Shown here: one piece after another, positions 43,801-51,990 of the stretch
How positions within the stretch are numbered: the stretch's first letter is position 1
Layout: every line of letters begins with the position of its first letter
Assembly (NCBI GenBank): GCA_016903675.1
Contig: JADQBA010000001.1
Span: 186,001 to 250,000, forward strand
Direction of reading: 5' to 3'
DNA from: Stigonema ocellatum SAG 48.90 = DSM 106950
GTDB taxonomy: Bacteria > Cyanobacteriota > Cyanobacteriia > Cyanobacteriales > Nostocaceae
Length of the DNA stretch: 64,000 nucleotides
The notes under the pieces: generated by a model
The model's input: the letters and a program-made list of their open reading frames with translations, nothing else
Database searches by the model: none
Told to the model about the DNA's origin: nothing
Translations under genes and position numbers: made by a program

Positions 43801-44073
43801 CACCAGCCGTAATGCTAAATCCGTCACAGGATAGCCATGCAAATCTTGAGGAATGACAAATCTTTGAGCAAGCCATAAAACCTGACCGCCAGGGGGTATA
43901 GGAATGTGTCCTTTGGCATTGACTTCAGGCGTCGGCCAACTCAAAAAATTTGTAGTCAGGCTGATACTGGCGTCGGGAACATCTGATTCGCAATATCGCC
44001 AACTGCTTTGAACATTGAGCCGAGACATCTGGCTCAATCTTTGAATTGCTTGAGAAATTAGGCTACTATCCAT
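40792..44073 (-). CDS. GH38 alpha-mannosidase
   Basis: A 1093-residue glycoside hydrolase of family GH38, which removes alpha-linked mannose with retention through a zinc-bound active site. Catalytic-domain landmarks: zinc ligands in LLGHSHLDLAWLWP (near 240), GMWVEPDLNLINGES (near 312) and nucleophile Asp in VVWLPDSFGFCATLPQML (near 345). It also shows YFVTQKLSWNDTTEFPYGVF, DHGGGPT and the mid-domain HDILPGTSI, then the beta-rich C-terminal half. Full family length is present. No signal peptide is visible, so it is probably cytosolic. The last about ten residues (LYIGILNHL) and the stop are encoded by the abutting family A element, so the natural C-terminus has been replaced. Confidence 0.92.
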   Translation of the reverse strand: MDSSLISQAIQRLSQMSRLNVQSSWRYCESDVPDASISLTTNFLSWPTPEVNAKGHIPIPPGGQVLWLAQRFVIPQDLHGYPVTDLALRLVLTWWAQDVQIFVNGFLLQQGDLFDASTRVLLSPSVKPGEEIFVALRLVSPVNDTGALMRSLCVYESTSDEGLEPGFVADELAILQRYVETFSPEKLYLITAAIALIDWTALPDGQAFLLSLLRLRQNLTAAIHELPLLQQRRMLLLGHSHLDLAWLWPISETWEVGERTFESVLKLQREFPNLIYCHSSPALYAWIEQHRPDLFAAIQQQVEKERWEVVAGMWVEPDLNLINGESIVRQILYGQRYVQEKFGRLSKVVWLPDSFGFCATLPQMLKLGGIEYFVTQKLSWNDTTEFPYGVFWWRSPDGTQILSLMSNSIGESIDPIKMTNYAIDWEKQTGLKDSLWLFGCGDHGGGPTLDMLNVASRWQKSPFFPRQEYTTVSAYLQQISTQQFPVWNDELYFEFHRGCYTTHALQKRWNRHCEGLLYQAELFASLATLSAGVAYPKAELSEAWKKVLFNQFHDILPGTSIPPVYVDANQAWQFVDRVGSEILDSSLRAIASRIDFPPPPQPDALPIIVFNPLNWQRKEVVAVPLPTSPPLESGGNGGHYWEIYDLEGHQLPSQISEVSVLLFLATDIPSVGYRVFWLCRQQTAKPKDPIFTSEFDQKDTEKDYLSLSILKSDSEDEKTLTKKDWILENEFLRVIVDSKSGEFCSIFDKVHKREIVNKEGCNQLQAFQDSGQYWDAWNIDPNYAKHPLPPTHLKSIHLVDIGPVQQRLRVVRQLGKSEFCQDYILSVESPILKIVTNVDWQEHHVLVKAAFPLTLEADYVTYEIPCGAIRRPTRPTEPRDVAKWEVPAMRWADLTEEIENGASELPSNSQCPNRYGVSLLNDCKYGYDSQSNQLRLTLLRSPSWPDPEADRGYHEFTYAIYPHSGNWQAAQTVRRGYELNLPLQVMMCQGIEATGIAALPPVGRFLDLSAQNLVLMAFKQSEDDQEQWILRCYECHGEPAELSLQSDLGLAAKDPADILERVTQPSEQLLEEKTLSVSPWNILTLYIGILNHL

Positions 44074-44098
44074 TTTGGAAAATCAATAATTTTTATCG

Positions 44099-44185
44099 AG
44101 AGACGCGATTAATCGCGTCTCTACAACCAGACGGGATTAATCGCGTCTCTACAACCAGACGCGATTAATCGCGTCTCTACAACCA
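44099..44185. repeat. three tandem 29-base palindromic repeats
   Basis: The unit gacgcgattaatcgcgtctc plus tacaaccag is repeated three times; the middle copy has one change (gacgggatt). Each unit is itself a palindrome. The array separates the GH38 start from the tldE stop and could act as a terminator-like structure for tldE. Confidence 0.9.
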
Positions 44186-44199
44186 TAAAATTTCTTAAA

Positions 44200-45555
44200 C
44201 TACAAAGTATAAGTAAAATCTTCTACCAACATACCAGGAACCATACTGCCTCCAAGTTGGCGTCCTTCGTATGTTCCCACTTCCGGGATGAATTCTTGAT
44301 AATTCGTCAAATCCACCAGGTTTTCTCCCCAGAAGCGATACAAACTATCATCAAAACGCAAATTTTCAATAGGGGCAACAATTTCGCCACCTTCTACCCA
44401 AAAACAGGCATAACGGGTCATACCTGTAATTCGACCAGTGGGGCGATCGCTCCAATTTAAGTAATGCAAATTCGATACATATAACCCTGTATCCAAACTA
44501 GGCAGAATCTGCTCAAATCCTAAATTCCCTACACTCACTTCTGGTACACGTAAAGACTCATCACCATTAGCAGCATTACTCGTTTTTTGATATTCCTTAG
44601 CTGTGCGAGAATTCACCAAAGTATTGACCAAAACTCCTCGTTCAATTAACGGTAACTCTAGTGCTGCCATTTCTCCCCATTCATTAAATCGCGGCATCAA
44701 CCCCCGCCGAAAGTTTTCCTTTAAACTAAATACAGGAGACAACTGCTTTTCTTTACGCCACAGCAAAGCTAAAGCACTCCCTCCTTGTTGTAAATCAGCT
44801 TCGCTCGTACCTCCCCAAGAAAGCATAGCCAATAAATCAGCCACTGCTGCTGGCGCAAAATAAGTTTTATACTGTCCCCGTGGCACTTCTCTAGCTGGAT
44901 GCGAAAGTAATTCTAGTTGTTTTTTCTCATAATTAATTTGGGCTATATAAGCTTCATTATTCCAGTCACTACCAGCCAAAATACCTTTAACCGCTCGTCC
45001 TTCAGTCGTGAATATAGAATAATCTAACGTAAAAGAATCAGTCGCAAACCAATGTTTCTGACCACTGGAATCGCCATAAGCTTTAATGACAACTCCCCCT
45101 GCATATAAGCCTGTAAAATCTAATTCTGCAACCTGTTCCAGTACCGTTGGCACTACTGCTTCTGCTGCCAATAAATTCCCCGAATGTATTTCCCGGCTGA
45201 TATTTTTTCCTACTGGCAACACCACATATGGATCCATCGGTAACAGAGGAAGTTCTTCACGTAGCTCTGACAAAGCTTTGTATGCCACTTGCCAATCTAC
45301 TTCCCAATTTCCCGTAAACGCAAACTGCCGAAAATTACTGCGCTGATTGTGTATCAACGTTAGCTCTATCCAACCATCAGCAACATAACCTGTTTGTCGT
45401 ACCTTCGCTTGATTGAAACGAGTAAATTGACTCTGTTCACTACTCAATTTGGCAATGAATTCTTCACTTTCCTCTTTCTTCTCTAGAAGAGCTTCAATCA
45501 GTTTGTTAAAGCAGGTTTCAAGCACAGATAATTCTTGTTTTTTCATAAGCATCAA
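44200..45555 (-). CDS. tldE: TldE/PmbA-family protein
   Basis: A 451-residue member of the TldD/PmbA family. It is the non-catalytic partner that pairs with TldD in a heterodimeric metalloprotease acting on small or unfolded peptides. It lacks the HExxxH zinc motif that its neighbour has. Family sequence includes FTRFNQAKVRQTGYV near the start, the TGRITGMTRYACFWVEGGEI and ENLRFDDSLYRF region, and the C-terminal QLGGSMVPGMLVEDF. It lies 247 bases downstream of tldD on the same strand, with STRR arrays between. The first ATG is 45555; a second, 45552, follows at once. A decayed paralogue of its C-terminus is at 39698-39832. Confidence 0.85.
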   Translation of the reverse strand: MMLMKKQELSVLETCFNKLIEALLEKKEESEEFIAKLSSEQSQFTRFNQAKVRQTGYVADGWIELTLIHNQRSNFRQFAFTGNWEVDWQVAYKALSELREELPLLPMDPYVVLPVGKNISREIHSGNLLAAEAVVPTVLEQVAELDFTGLYAGGVVIKAYGDSSGQKHWFATDSFTLDYSIFTTEGRAVKGILAGSDWNNEAYIAQINYEKKQLELLSHPAREVPRGQYKTYFAPAAVADLLAMLSWGGTSEADLQQGGSALALLWRKEKQLSPVFSLKENFRRGLMPRFNEWGEMAALELPLIERGVLVNTLVNSRTAKEYQKTSNAANGDESLRVPEVSVGNLGFEQILPSLDTGLYVSNLHYLNWSDRPTGRITGMTRYACFWVEGGEIVAPIENLRFDDSLYRFWGENLVDLTNYQEFIPEVGTYEGRQLGGSMVPGMLVEDFTYTL

Positions 45556-45558
45556 TGA

Positions 45559-45800
45559 AATGGGAATGGGGAGTGGGGAAATGGGGAGTGGGGAATGGGG
45601 AGTGGGGAAATGGGGAGTGGGGAAATGGGGAGTGGGGAGTGGGGAGTGGGGAAATGGGGAGTGGGGAGTGGGGAGTGGGGTGTGGGGACTTTAAAATTTA
45701 GAATTGGGAATTATTCATTTTCATTTTCATTTTGCATTTTGCATTCTTTCTTTTTCCCCACTCCCCACCCCCCACTCCCCACTCCCTACTCCCCATTCCC
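45559..45800. repeat. facing STRR arrays between tldD and tldE
   Basis: GGGGAGT/GGGGAAAT units (45561-45688) face CCCCACT units (45757-45800). The arrays begin within six bases of the tldE start and end two bases from the tldD stop, filling most of the intergenic gap. Confidence 0.92.
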
Positions 45801-45802
45801 TC

Positions 45803-47245
45803 TTAACCCCCTCCACCAAAGACTTCGATGTTAGCAAATGCACAAACTGGTGAACCATGTCCTACCCAAATCGTCTGGTTTGGTTCGCCTTTGCCACAAA
45901 GAGGGGTACCATACATTTTCCAAGTAGAAGAGTTTCCTACATTAATTAGGCTGCCCCAAAAATCTGGAGTCGTGGCTCGGTAGTTAGGATTGCGGAGGGT
46001 TTTGGTAAGTTTACCATTCTCAATTAATTTAGCGTACTCGCAACCAAATTGAAATTTATATCGCTGATCGTCAATTGACCAAGAGCGATTAGCTTCCATG
46101 TAAACACCGTGTTCTACAAGAGCGATAATTTCATCAAAGGTGGCTTGTCCTGGTTCTAAATTCAAGTTTGCCATGCGATCGATTGCTGGTCGATTCCAAG
46201 AGCAAGCACGGGCACAGGCGACCCCCGGAACACCAGCCCTGGCTTGACTTTCCAGACTGCCCAAACCCCTTTGGAGTATACCTTCTTTAATTAAATACTC
46301 ACGTGTAGCCACAGCACCCGTATCATCGAAGCCATAACTAGCTAATTCACCAGGGACTGTGGGGTCAAAGGTGATGTTCATTTGCGGCGAACCATAGACT
46401 AGATGACCGAAATCACTCTTTTTGACAAAGCTACCTCCAGCGTAGTTACGCTCATCTCCTAAAATTCGATCAATTTCTAGGGGATGTCCAACACTTTCGT
46501 GGATTTGCAGCATCATCTGATCGGGCGCTAGTACTAGATTTGTGCGAGTGGTCGGGCATTCTTCTGCTGTCAACAGTTCTACCACCTGTTCGCCAATTTG
46601 CTGCACTTGATCCCACAATTTGTCGGAGTTGAAGAGTTCCAGTCCACCTTGGAAATAGTTGGCATGCAAGCCGTTGTGGGTGCGCTGCTGAACAATCGCT
46701 CCATCTTGAGCTGTAGCTCCGTAATGAGTACCCAGAAACATAAATTTTTGATACACTTCTGAGCCGTTGCTACTGACCAACCAAGTCTCTCTCTCGGTGG
46801 CATTGGCGCTGCCTATAGTTTGTACAATCTGGTTAGAGACTTTCAAGGTATGGCAGATCCGGATAAGTAAATCATTTATTTCCCCTGGACTGAGAGTATT
46901 CAAAGGTTTGAGGAACCCAGAAGTATATTGACCGACTACTTTAGGACGCTCTGTTGCTGCTTGAAAAGGATATATCAACCATTCCCTAGCAGCAAGTGCT
47001 TGTTTATACGCTATTTCAGCAGCAGTTTGTAGGGACTGCGGTTGCAGGGAATTGGTTGCTGCATAGCCTACACAGCCGTCAACTAAAACTTCCAGCATGG
47101 CTCCGGTGGTGGAGGATTTGCCGTTATTTTGGGGCAAACCGTCACGAACATTATGAGTAGAGGAGGTTTCTTTTACTACTCTTATGCCGAGCCAATCTGC
47201 GGAAACTTCTATGCTAGCGATCGCCTTTGTAAGTTCAGACAACAT
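45803..47245 (-). CDS. tldD: TldD metalloprotease
   Basis: A 480-residue TldD, the catalytic half of the TldD/TldE protease. The zinc motif is present as HESVGH (in QIHESVGHPLEIDRILGDE), followed by the conserved GSFVKKSDFGHLVYGSP and DPTVPGELASYGFDDTGA blocks. The C-terminal part has FGCEYAKLIENGKLTKTLRN and WVGHGSPVCAFANIEVFGGG. The frame is open to 47296, overlapping cysS by 38 bases; the ATG at 47245 (MLSELTKAIASIEVS) matches the family start and avoids the overlap. It probably follows cysS in one transcript. Confidence 0.9.
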   Translation of the reverse strand: MLSELTKAIASIEVSADWLGIRVVKETSSTHNVRDGLPQNNGKSSTTGAMLEVLVDGCVGYAATNSLQPQSLQTAAEIAYKQALAAREWLIYPFQAATERPKVVGQYTSGFLKPLNTLSPGEINDLLIRICHTLKVSNQIVQTIGSANATERETWLVSSNGSEVYQKFMFLGTHYGATAQDGAIVQQRTHNGLHANYFQGGLELFNSDKLWDQVQQIGEQVVELLTAEECPTTRTNLVLAPDQMMLQIHESVGHPLEIDRILGDERNYAGGSFVKKSDFGHLVYGSPQMNITFDPTVPGELASYGFDDTGAVATREYLIKEGILQRGLGSLESQARAGVPGVACARACSWNRPAIDRMANLNLEPGQATFDEIIALVEHGVYMEANRSWSIDDQRYKFQFGCEYAKLIENGKLTKTLRNPNYRATTPDFWGSLINVGNSSTWKMYGTPLCGKGEPNQTIWVGHGSPVCAFANIEVFGGGG

Positions 47246-47258
47246 AATTTCATTTAAA

Positions 47259-48707
47259 TTAACTGCGGTGCCATCGGGTGCCATCACGGCTATCAATTAG
47301 AGTAATACCTGCCAGCAGGAGGTCATTGCGGATGCGATCGGCTTCGGCAAAATTTTTCCCTTGACGTGCTTGTTGCCTTTGCTGAATTAACTCCTCAATT
47401 TCCGCATCGCTTAAACCGCTACTGCTGTTAGTTTCTACGAATGCTGTATTAACTTCCAACCCGAGAACTTCAGCTAAAGTGACCAATGTGTGCCACTGCC
47501 TTTGTAGTTCTACGGTTGGCATTTCTGATTTCCCCTGATGTACTAAAATATGTCCCTCGCGCTGTAAATTTTTGGCAAGCTCAAATAGCACTGCTAAACT
47601 CACAGAAAAGTTAAAGTCATCGTCTCCTGATTCTTTAAACCGTTGGATGATTTCTTGATCTAACTGATTGCCATCATTGGTAAAACCTAGTTGCTTCCCA
47701 TACTCATAGCCAAATAGCAAGCCCTCTTTGAGGGTTTTCCAGCTATTGACAGCAGTAGCGATCGCTTCATCCGTAAAATCAAGCGGTTTGCGATAATGGG
47801 CTTGCAGCACAAAATACCGCACCGCCATCGGTTCAACCGGACGAGCCAACAACTCCCGAATGGTGATAAAGTTGCCCAAAGACTTGGACATTTTCTTCCC
47901 ATCCACCATCACCATACCGTTATGCATCCAGTAACGTGCCAGCGGTTTGTTCATAACCGCTTCCGACTGAGCAATTTCATTCTCATGATGGGGAAATATC
48001 AAATCTCCACCACCACTATGAATATCAATGGTTTCACCCAGTCTTGAACGAATCATCGCTGAACATTCGATATGCCATCCCGGACGACCTTTACCCCAAG
48101 GCGAGTCCCAAGCTGGTTCTCCTGGTTTCGCGGCTTTCCATAGAGCAAAATCAAAGGGATGTTCTTTTTTCTTCTCTTGCGGTTCTTCAGGATCTACTCT
48201 ACCACTCCCACCTGCTTGCATTTGTTCTAGTTCTCGTCCGGAAAGCTTGCCATAAGCAGGAAACCGTTCTACCCTATAGTAGACATCACCGCCAACGGCG
48301 TAGGCGTAGCCTTTTGCTTCTAATATTTTAATCAAATCCTCAATGGCGGGAATATTTTCAGTCACGCGGGGATACTCATCAGCATCCTTGACGTTTAAGC
48401 GGCGGATATCTTCAAAATAGGCATCGATAAAGCGATTTGCCACCGCTTCCATCGTTGTACCTTGTTCCTTGGCACGGTTGAGAATATTGTCGTCAATGTC
48501 GGTAAAATTCTGTATGTAGTGTATTTGATAGCCCCGCCATTGGAGGTAACGACGTATAGTATCCCAGACAATGTAGGAACGTGCATGACCCAGATGGCAG
48601 TAGTCATACACTGTCACACCGCAGCAATACATCTTAACCAATCCTTTTTCAATGCTTTCAAAGGATTCTTGGTGCCGCGTAAGGGTATTGTAAACGGTTA
48701 GGGTCAT
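47259..48707 (-). CDS. cysS: cysteinyl-tRNA synthetase
   Basis: A 482-residue class I synthetase that charges tRNA-Cys. Signatures: the HIGH-type motif as HLGHARSY (near residue 36), the zinc cysteines including YCCGVTVYDYCH and WHIECSAM, HSGGGDLIFPHHENEIAQSE (near 240), and KMSKS in VDGKKMSKSLGNF (near 275). The C-terminal anticodon-binding region ends in RNDLLLAGITLIDSRDGTRW. An insertion rich in Lys/Glu (EEPQEKKKEHP) is normal for the family. The ATG at 48707 is the expected start. tldD follows with 13 bases between. Confidence 0.96.
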   Translation of the reverse strand: MTLTVYNTLTRHQESFESIEKGLVKMYCCGVTVYDYCHLGHARSYIVWDTIRRYLQWRGYQIHYIQNFTDIDDNILNRAKEQGTTMEAVANRFIDAYFEDIRRLNVKDADEYPRVTENIPAIEDLIKILEAKGYAYAVGGDVYYRVERFPAYGKLSGRELEQMQAGGSGRVDPEEPQEKKKEHPFDFALWKAAKPGEPAWDSPWGKGRPGWHIECSAMIRSRLGETIDIHSGGGDLIFPHHENEIAQSEAVMNKPLARYWMHNGMVMVDGKKMSKSLGNFITIRELLARPVEPMAVRYFVLQAHYRKPLDFTDEAIATAVNSWKTLKEGLLFGYEYGKQLGFTNDGNQLDQEIIQRFKESGDDDFNFSVSLAVLFELAKNLQREGHILVHQGKSEMPTVELQRQWHTLVTLAEVLGLEVNTAFVETNSSSGLSDAEIEELIQQRQQARQGKNFAEADRIRNDLLLAGITLIDSRDGTRWHRS

Positions 48708-48842
48708 AGCTAAGTAACACTCAAATAAAGATACGTAATAATAGGGGAGAGCATCTGGGATGAAATAGCAAACATCCCTATGCTAGTGTTTTCTGTACTC
48801 TCTGCGCTACATTTCTAGTTTTGAATTTTTAACAGCAGCGCT

Positions 48843-49955
48843 ATGCAATCAGTAGTTAGTTCCGAATCTCAAGCATTGGATGCACCGAAACAAGGACTAC
48901 CAGTAACAATTATTACTGGCTTTCTCGGTAGCGGCAAGACGACTTTACTCAATCATATCTTGAGCAATCAGCAGGGTCTGAAAACTGCTGTGTTGGTCAA
49001 TGAATTTGGCGAAATTGGCATCGATAACGAGTTAATTGTCTCTACCACAGAGGATAACATGGTGGAGTTAAATAATGGTTGTATCTGCTGCACCATTAAT
49101 ACCGATTTGGTGGATGCCGTATACAAAGTTCTGGAACGCCAAGAGAAAATAGATTATCTAGTTGTGGAAACAACTGGACTGGCAGACCCTCTGCCAGTTG
49201 CTCTCACATTTCTTGGCACTGAGTTACGGGATTTGACTCGTCTGGATTCGATTATTACCGTAGTAGACGCGGCAAATTACAGCCTGGATTTATTCAATTC
49301 TCAGGCGGCTCACAGTCAAATTGCCTATGGTGACGTGATTTTGCTCAATAAGACGGATTTAGTTCCTCAGCCAGAATTGGAGGCTTTGGAAGCAAAAATT
49401 CGCGAAGTTAAGGAAGGAGCGAGAATTATCCGCACCACGCGATCGCAAGTCCCACTACCCTTAATTCTGAGCGTCGGTCTGTTTGAGACTGGCAAGTATT
49501 TTGATGCTGCGGACGACCATGGTCACGAACATGACCACCACGACCATGACCATGAGCATCACCATCACCACGATCACGACCACGATCATCACCACGACCA
49601 CGACCATGACCATCACGATCATTCCGACCATTTAGATAATGATGGTTTCACCTCATTATCTTTCCAGAGTGACAAGCCTTTTGTGATCAGGAAGTTTCAA
49701 TATTTCTTAGATAACCAGCTCCCCTCTAACGTCTTCCGGGCAAAGGGGATTATGTGGTTTGATGAAAGTCCCAAACGGCATATTTTCCATCTTTGCGGCA
49801 AGCGCTTTACTCTGGATGATGATGAGTGGAAAGGTGAGAAGAAAAACCAAATCGTGCTGATTGGTCAAAATTTGGAGCATGATAAGTTACTCCAACAACT
49901 GGAGAACTGTGTCTGTCTCCCTTCCAACACCCGAGGTAAAGGCTTTGGGAAGTAA
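48843..49955 (+). CDS. CobW/ZNG1-type GTPase metallochaperone with His-rich loop
   Basis: A 370-residue G3E GTPase. It has Walker A GFLGSGKT (residues 26-33), the metal-binding CxCC (C80, C82, C83 in NGCICCTINTD), the Walker B-like VVETTGLADPLPV and the specificity motif NKTD. Between the GTPase and the C-terminal CobW_C domain is a loop of about 38 residues (226-263) made almost only of His and Asp, encoded by cca/tga-type tandem triplets. Such loops bind Zn, Co or Ni and support a storage or delivery role, most often zinc. No Zur-type operator was recognised upstream. It is transcribed away from cysS. Confidence 0.9.
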   Translation: MQSVVSSESQALDAPKQGLPVTIITGFLGSGKTTLLNHILSNQQGLKTAVLVNEFGEIGIDNELIVSTTEDNMVELNNGCICCTINTDLVDAVYKVLERQEKIDYLVVETTGLADPLPVALTFLGTELRDLTRLDSIITVVDAANYSLDLFNSQAAHSQIAYGDVILLNKTDLVPQPELEALEAKIREVKEGARIIRTTRSQVPLPLILSVGLFETGKYFDAADDHGHEHDHHDHDHEHHHHHDHDHDHHHDHDHDHHDHSDHLDNDGFTSLSFQSDKPFVIRKFQYFLDNQLPSNVFRAKGIMWFDESPKRHIFHLCGKRFTLDDDEWKGEKKNQIVLIGQNLEHDKLLQQLENCVCLPSNTRGKGFGK

Positions 49956-49960
49956 AAGTT

Positions 49961-50283
49961 AGGAGTTAGGAGTTAGGAGTTAGGAGTTAGGATTTATCAT
50001 CTTAACTATTCACTCCTCACTAACTCCAACTACTTCTAAAGGAGTGACTGAACCCGCTCTGTAAACTAGAAACCCCACCCTCTTATAGGGTGGGGAGGTT
50101 CATAAATTGTTATTTTTACTTATACTAAAAACGGTTGAAAGCAATACTATTCTATAACCGCCAACAGCAATTGTCCCTCACCCCCTTCCCCTCTCCCAAG
50201 AATTGGGAGAGGGGTGAAGTTACTCTCGTTCAACTCTAGTTCCTCGAATCCCTTTTGGGAGAAGGGGTTAGGGGATGAGGGCT
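49961..50283. repeat. repeat cluster downstream of the CobW-like gene
   Basis: Four to five AGTTAGG heptamers (49961-49991) start six bases after the stop. A 9-bp stem, CCCCACCCT with AGGGTGGGG, lies at 50073-50095. At 50173-50283 is a larger palindrome (ccctctcccaagaattggga and its relatives) of the same type as 60735-60790. Confidence 0.8.
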
Positions 50284-50830
50284 AAAAAAGTCTACCTATT
50301 AACCGTTTGCGGTATACCTAAAAACATACCATATTTTTTCAATATTTTTCTTTTTCATTCAAAATTTATATTCTGCTATAGCTTGATACTATACAGCAAT
50401 TAATACGGAGAACATTGGGTTTCAATTTTCATCGAAAATTTACGCAAAATATAAGTCTTGAAAATGTGAAATATCTCGTAATAAGCAATATAGTCAACTC
50501 TGGCTTGTTGTTATTTATGTATCAATACTTAATTAATGTATTTTTTTTTACTTTAATTAAAAAAGACAAAAAAAGACTATACTTTTTTTAGTAGATGTTG
50601 TAGGTTTATATACATGAGCTTATTCGATAACAGTAATTCCAGATAAATGAAGCCGCAACTTTCTTTTATCTTCTGGAGTTACTGTGATAAAAAAATCATA
50701 TTTTCTGTACACTGCATCCATTAGCAGCTTTTAGTGTGCCCTATGTTTAAAAGTTCATAAACACAAGTAAAAACTTTAAAAAGGACTAAATTTATCATGA
50801 TGATCGCATCTGAAAACCAACTACTTTCTA
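50284..50830. other. AT-rich intergenic
   Basis: Very A/T-rich. The only frame of note is a 20-codon one from ATG 50797 (MMIASENQLL) that runs into the family D element. No gene is claimed. Confidence 0.5.
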
Positions 50831-51030
50831 TTGACCGAGTTGCCTGTAGTAGATGGTAGGTAGTAGGGGCTACTTGCAATACACCCCTACTGGGGGGGAT
50901 AGTGAGGGAGCTACTAAATTTATTTATGAAAAAAATATTTTTTTCGAGATGGATAGCACAAGAAATAAAGCGTTACTCGTCCGAAACCCCTAAATTTATG
51001 ATGTTGTTTGTCAATTCATGATGGGTCTGA
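50831..51030 (+). mobile_element. dispersed element, family D, copy 1
   Basis: About 200 bases from ttgaccgagttgcctgtagt to tcatgatgggtctgaccc. An inverted copy lies at 60851-61043, sharing both ends and the central atttatttatgaaaaaaat and ccctaaatttatgatg blocks; internal parts have diverged. It is non-coding and lies directly before the truncated antiporter. Confidence 0.75.
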
Positions 51031-51053
51031 CCCTACACCCAACTCGATCCTAA

Positions 51054-51825
51054 TTACTGCAACTGACAGTAATATTAGGCACATGTTGCATTGTGACGAT
51101 TTTGGGACGGCGTTATCTCGGGCAAACTGATGTAGTTTGCGAGATGATTGCAGGTGTGGTATTGGGACCATCTTTATTAGGCATGATCGCGCCTAATTTA
51201 CAGCAATGGTTATTTCCTAAAGCCCCCATATTGGTTCAAGGTATTGCTGGAGTTACGAAAATTCCCCACCCATCAATGTCTATTTTGTTTGCCATCAGCC
51301 AAATTGGGTTGGTGTTATACATGTTTTTGATTGGCTTGGAATTTAATAGCAATCTAATCAAACAAAGACTTCAAAGTGCAGGTTTAGTTTCTTTAGCAGG
51401 AATAGCGGCACCATTTAGCTTGGGTGCAGTTGCGGCTTTTTTCTTATCCAGTCAAACAGAATTATTTGCCAAAGGAATTACACCTTGGGCAGCAGGGTTA
51501 TATTTAGGTGCATCCATGTCTATCACTGCTTTCCCCATGTTAGCACGGATGCTCTATGAACGTGGTATTGCCCAGACTCGCTTCGGAACTTTGGCATTAG
51601 CAGCAGGTTCGATGGATGATGCTACCGCATGGTGTTTGTTAGCAATTGTGCTTGCTAGTGTTAAAGCAAATGCAAGTATTGCTGCTTTTGCTATTGGTGG
51701 TGGTTTAGGTTACACTTTATTGGCAATTTTTGTCGGACGACCTATCCTAACCGTCTTTACCCGCATGACCAAACGTGATAGTGGTGTCACAATTCAAACT
51801 CTGACTATAGTCTTAATAGTGTGTA
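51054..51825 (+). pseudogene. Kef-type cation/proton antiporter, truncated at both ends
   Basis: From 51054 (just after a TAA) the frame reads LLQLTVILGTCCIVTILGRR and goes on through a typical CPA2 exchanger: YLGQTDVVCEMIAGVVLGPS, ISQIGLVLYMFLIGLEF, GASMSITAFPMLARML, AGSMDDATAWCLLAIVLAS. Homology ends near 51825 at TIQTLTIVLIV, well short of the roughly twelve helices of the family. The frame then runs in unrelated sequence to 51974. The first codons are also gone; the GTG at 51093 is only the first in-frame start. The family D element abuts the 5-prime break. Confidence 0.75.
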
Positions 51826-51990
51826 GCAACCCCACTGCAAGCTTCTCTTGCGCAGCGGGAATATACGAGTGTAAGCTATATCCAGTTTGGCGGTGGTTAT
51901 TTTGGCAAGCTGCACCAAATTGGCGACATCGAACAAGGCTGCACCATCGGCTTTGCATCTACACTTCATCTTGAGCGATCGGATCTCAAA

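Noticed and set aside
50797..50859. 20-codon frame MMIASENQLL as the missing antiporter N-terminus
   Set aside because: It is not hydrophobic, stops at once inside family D, and does not resemble CPA2 starts.
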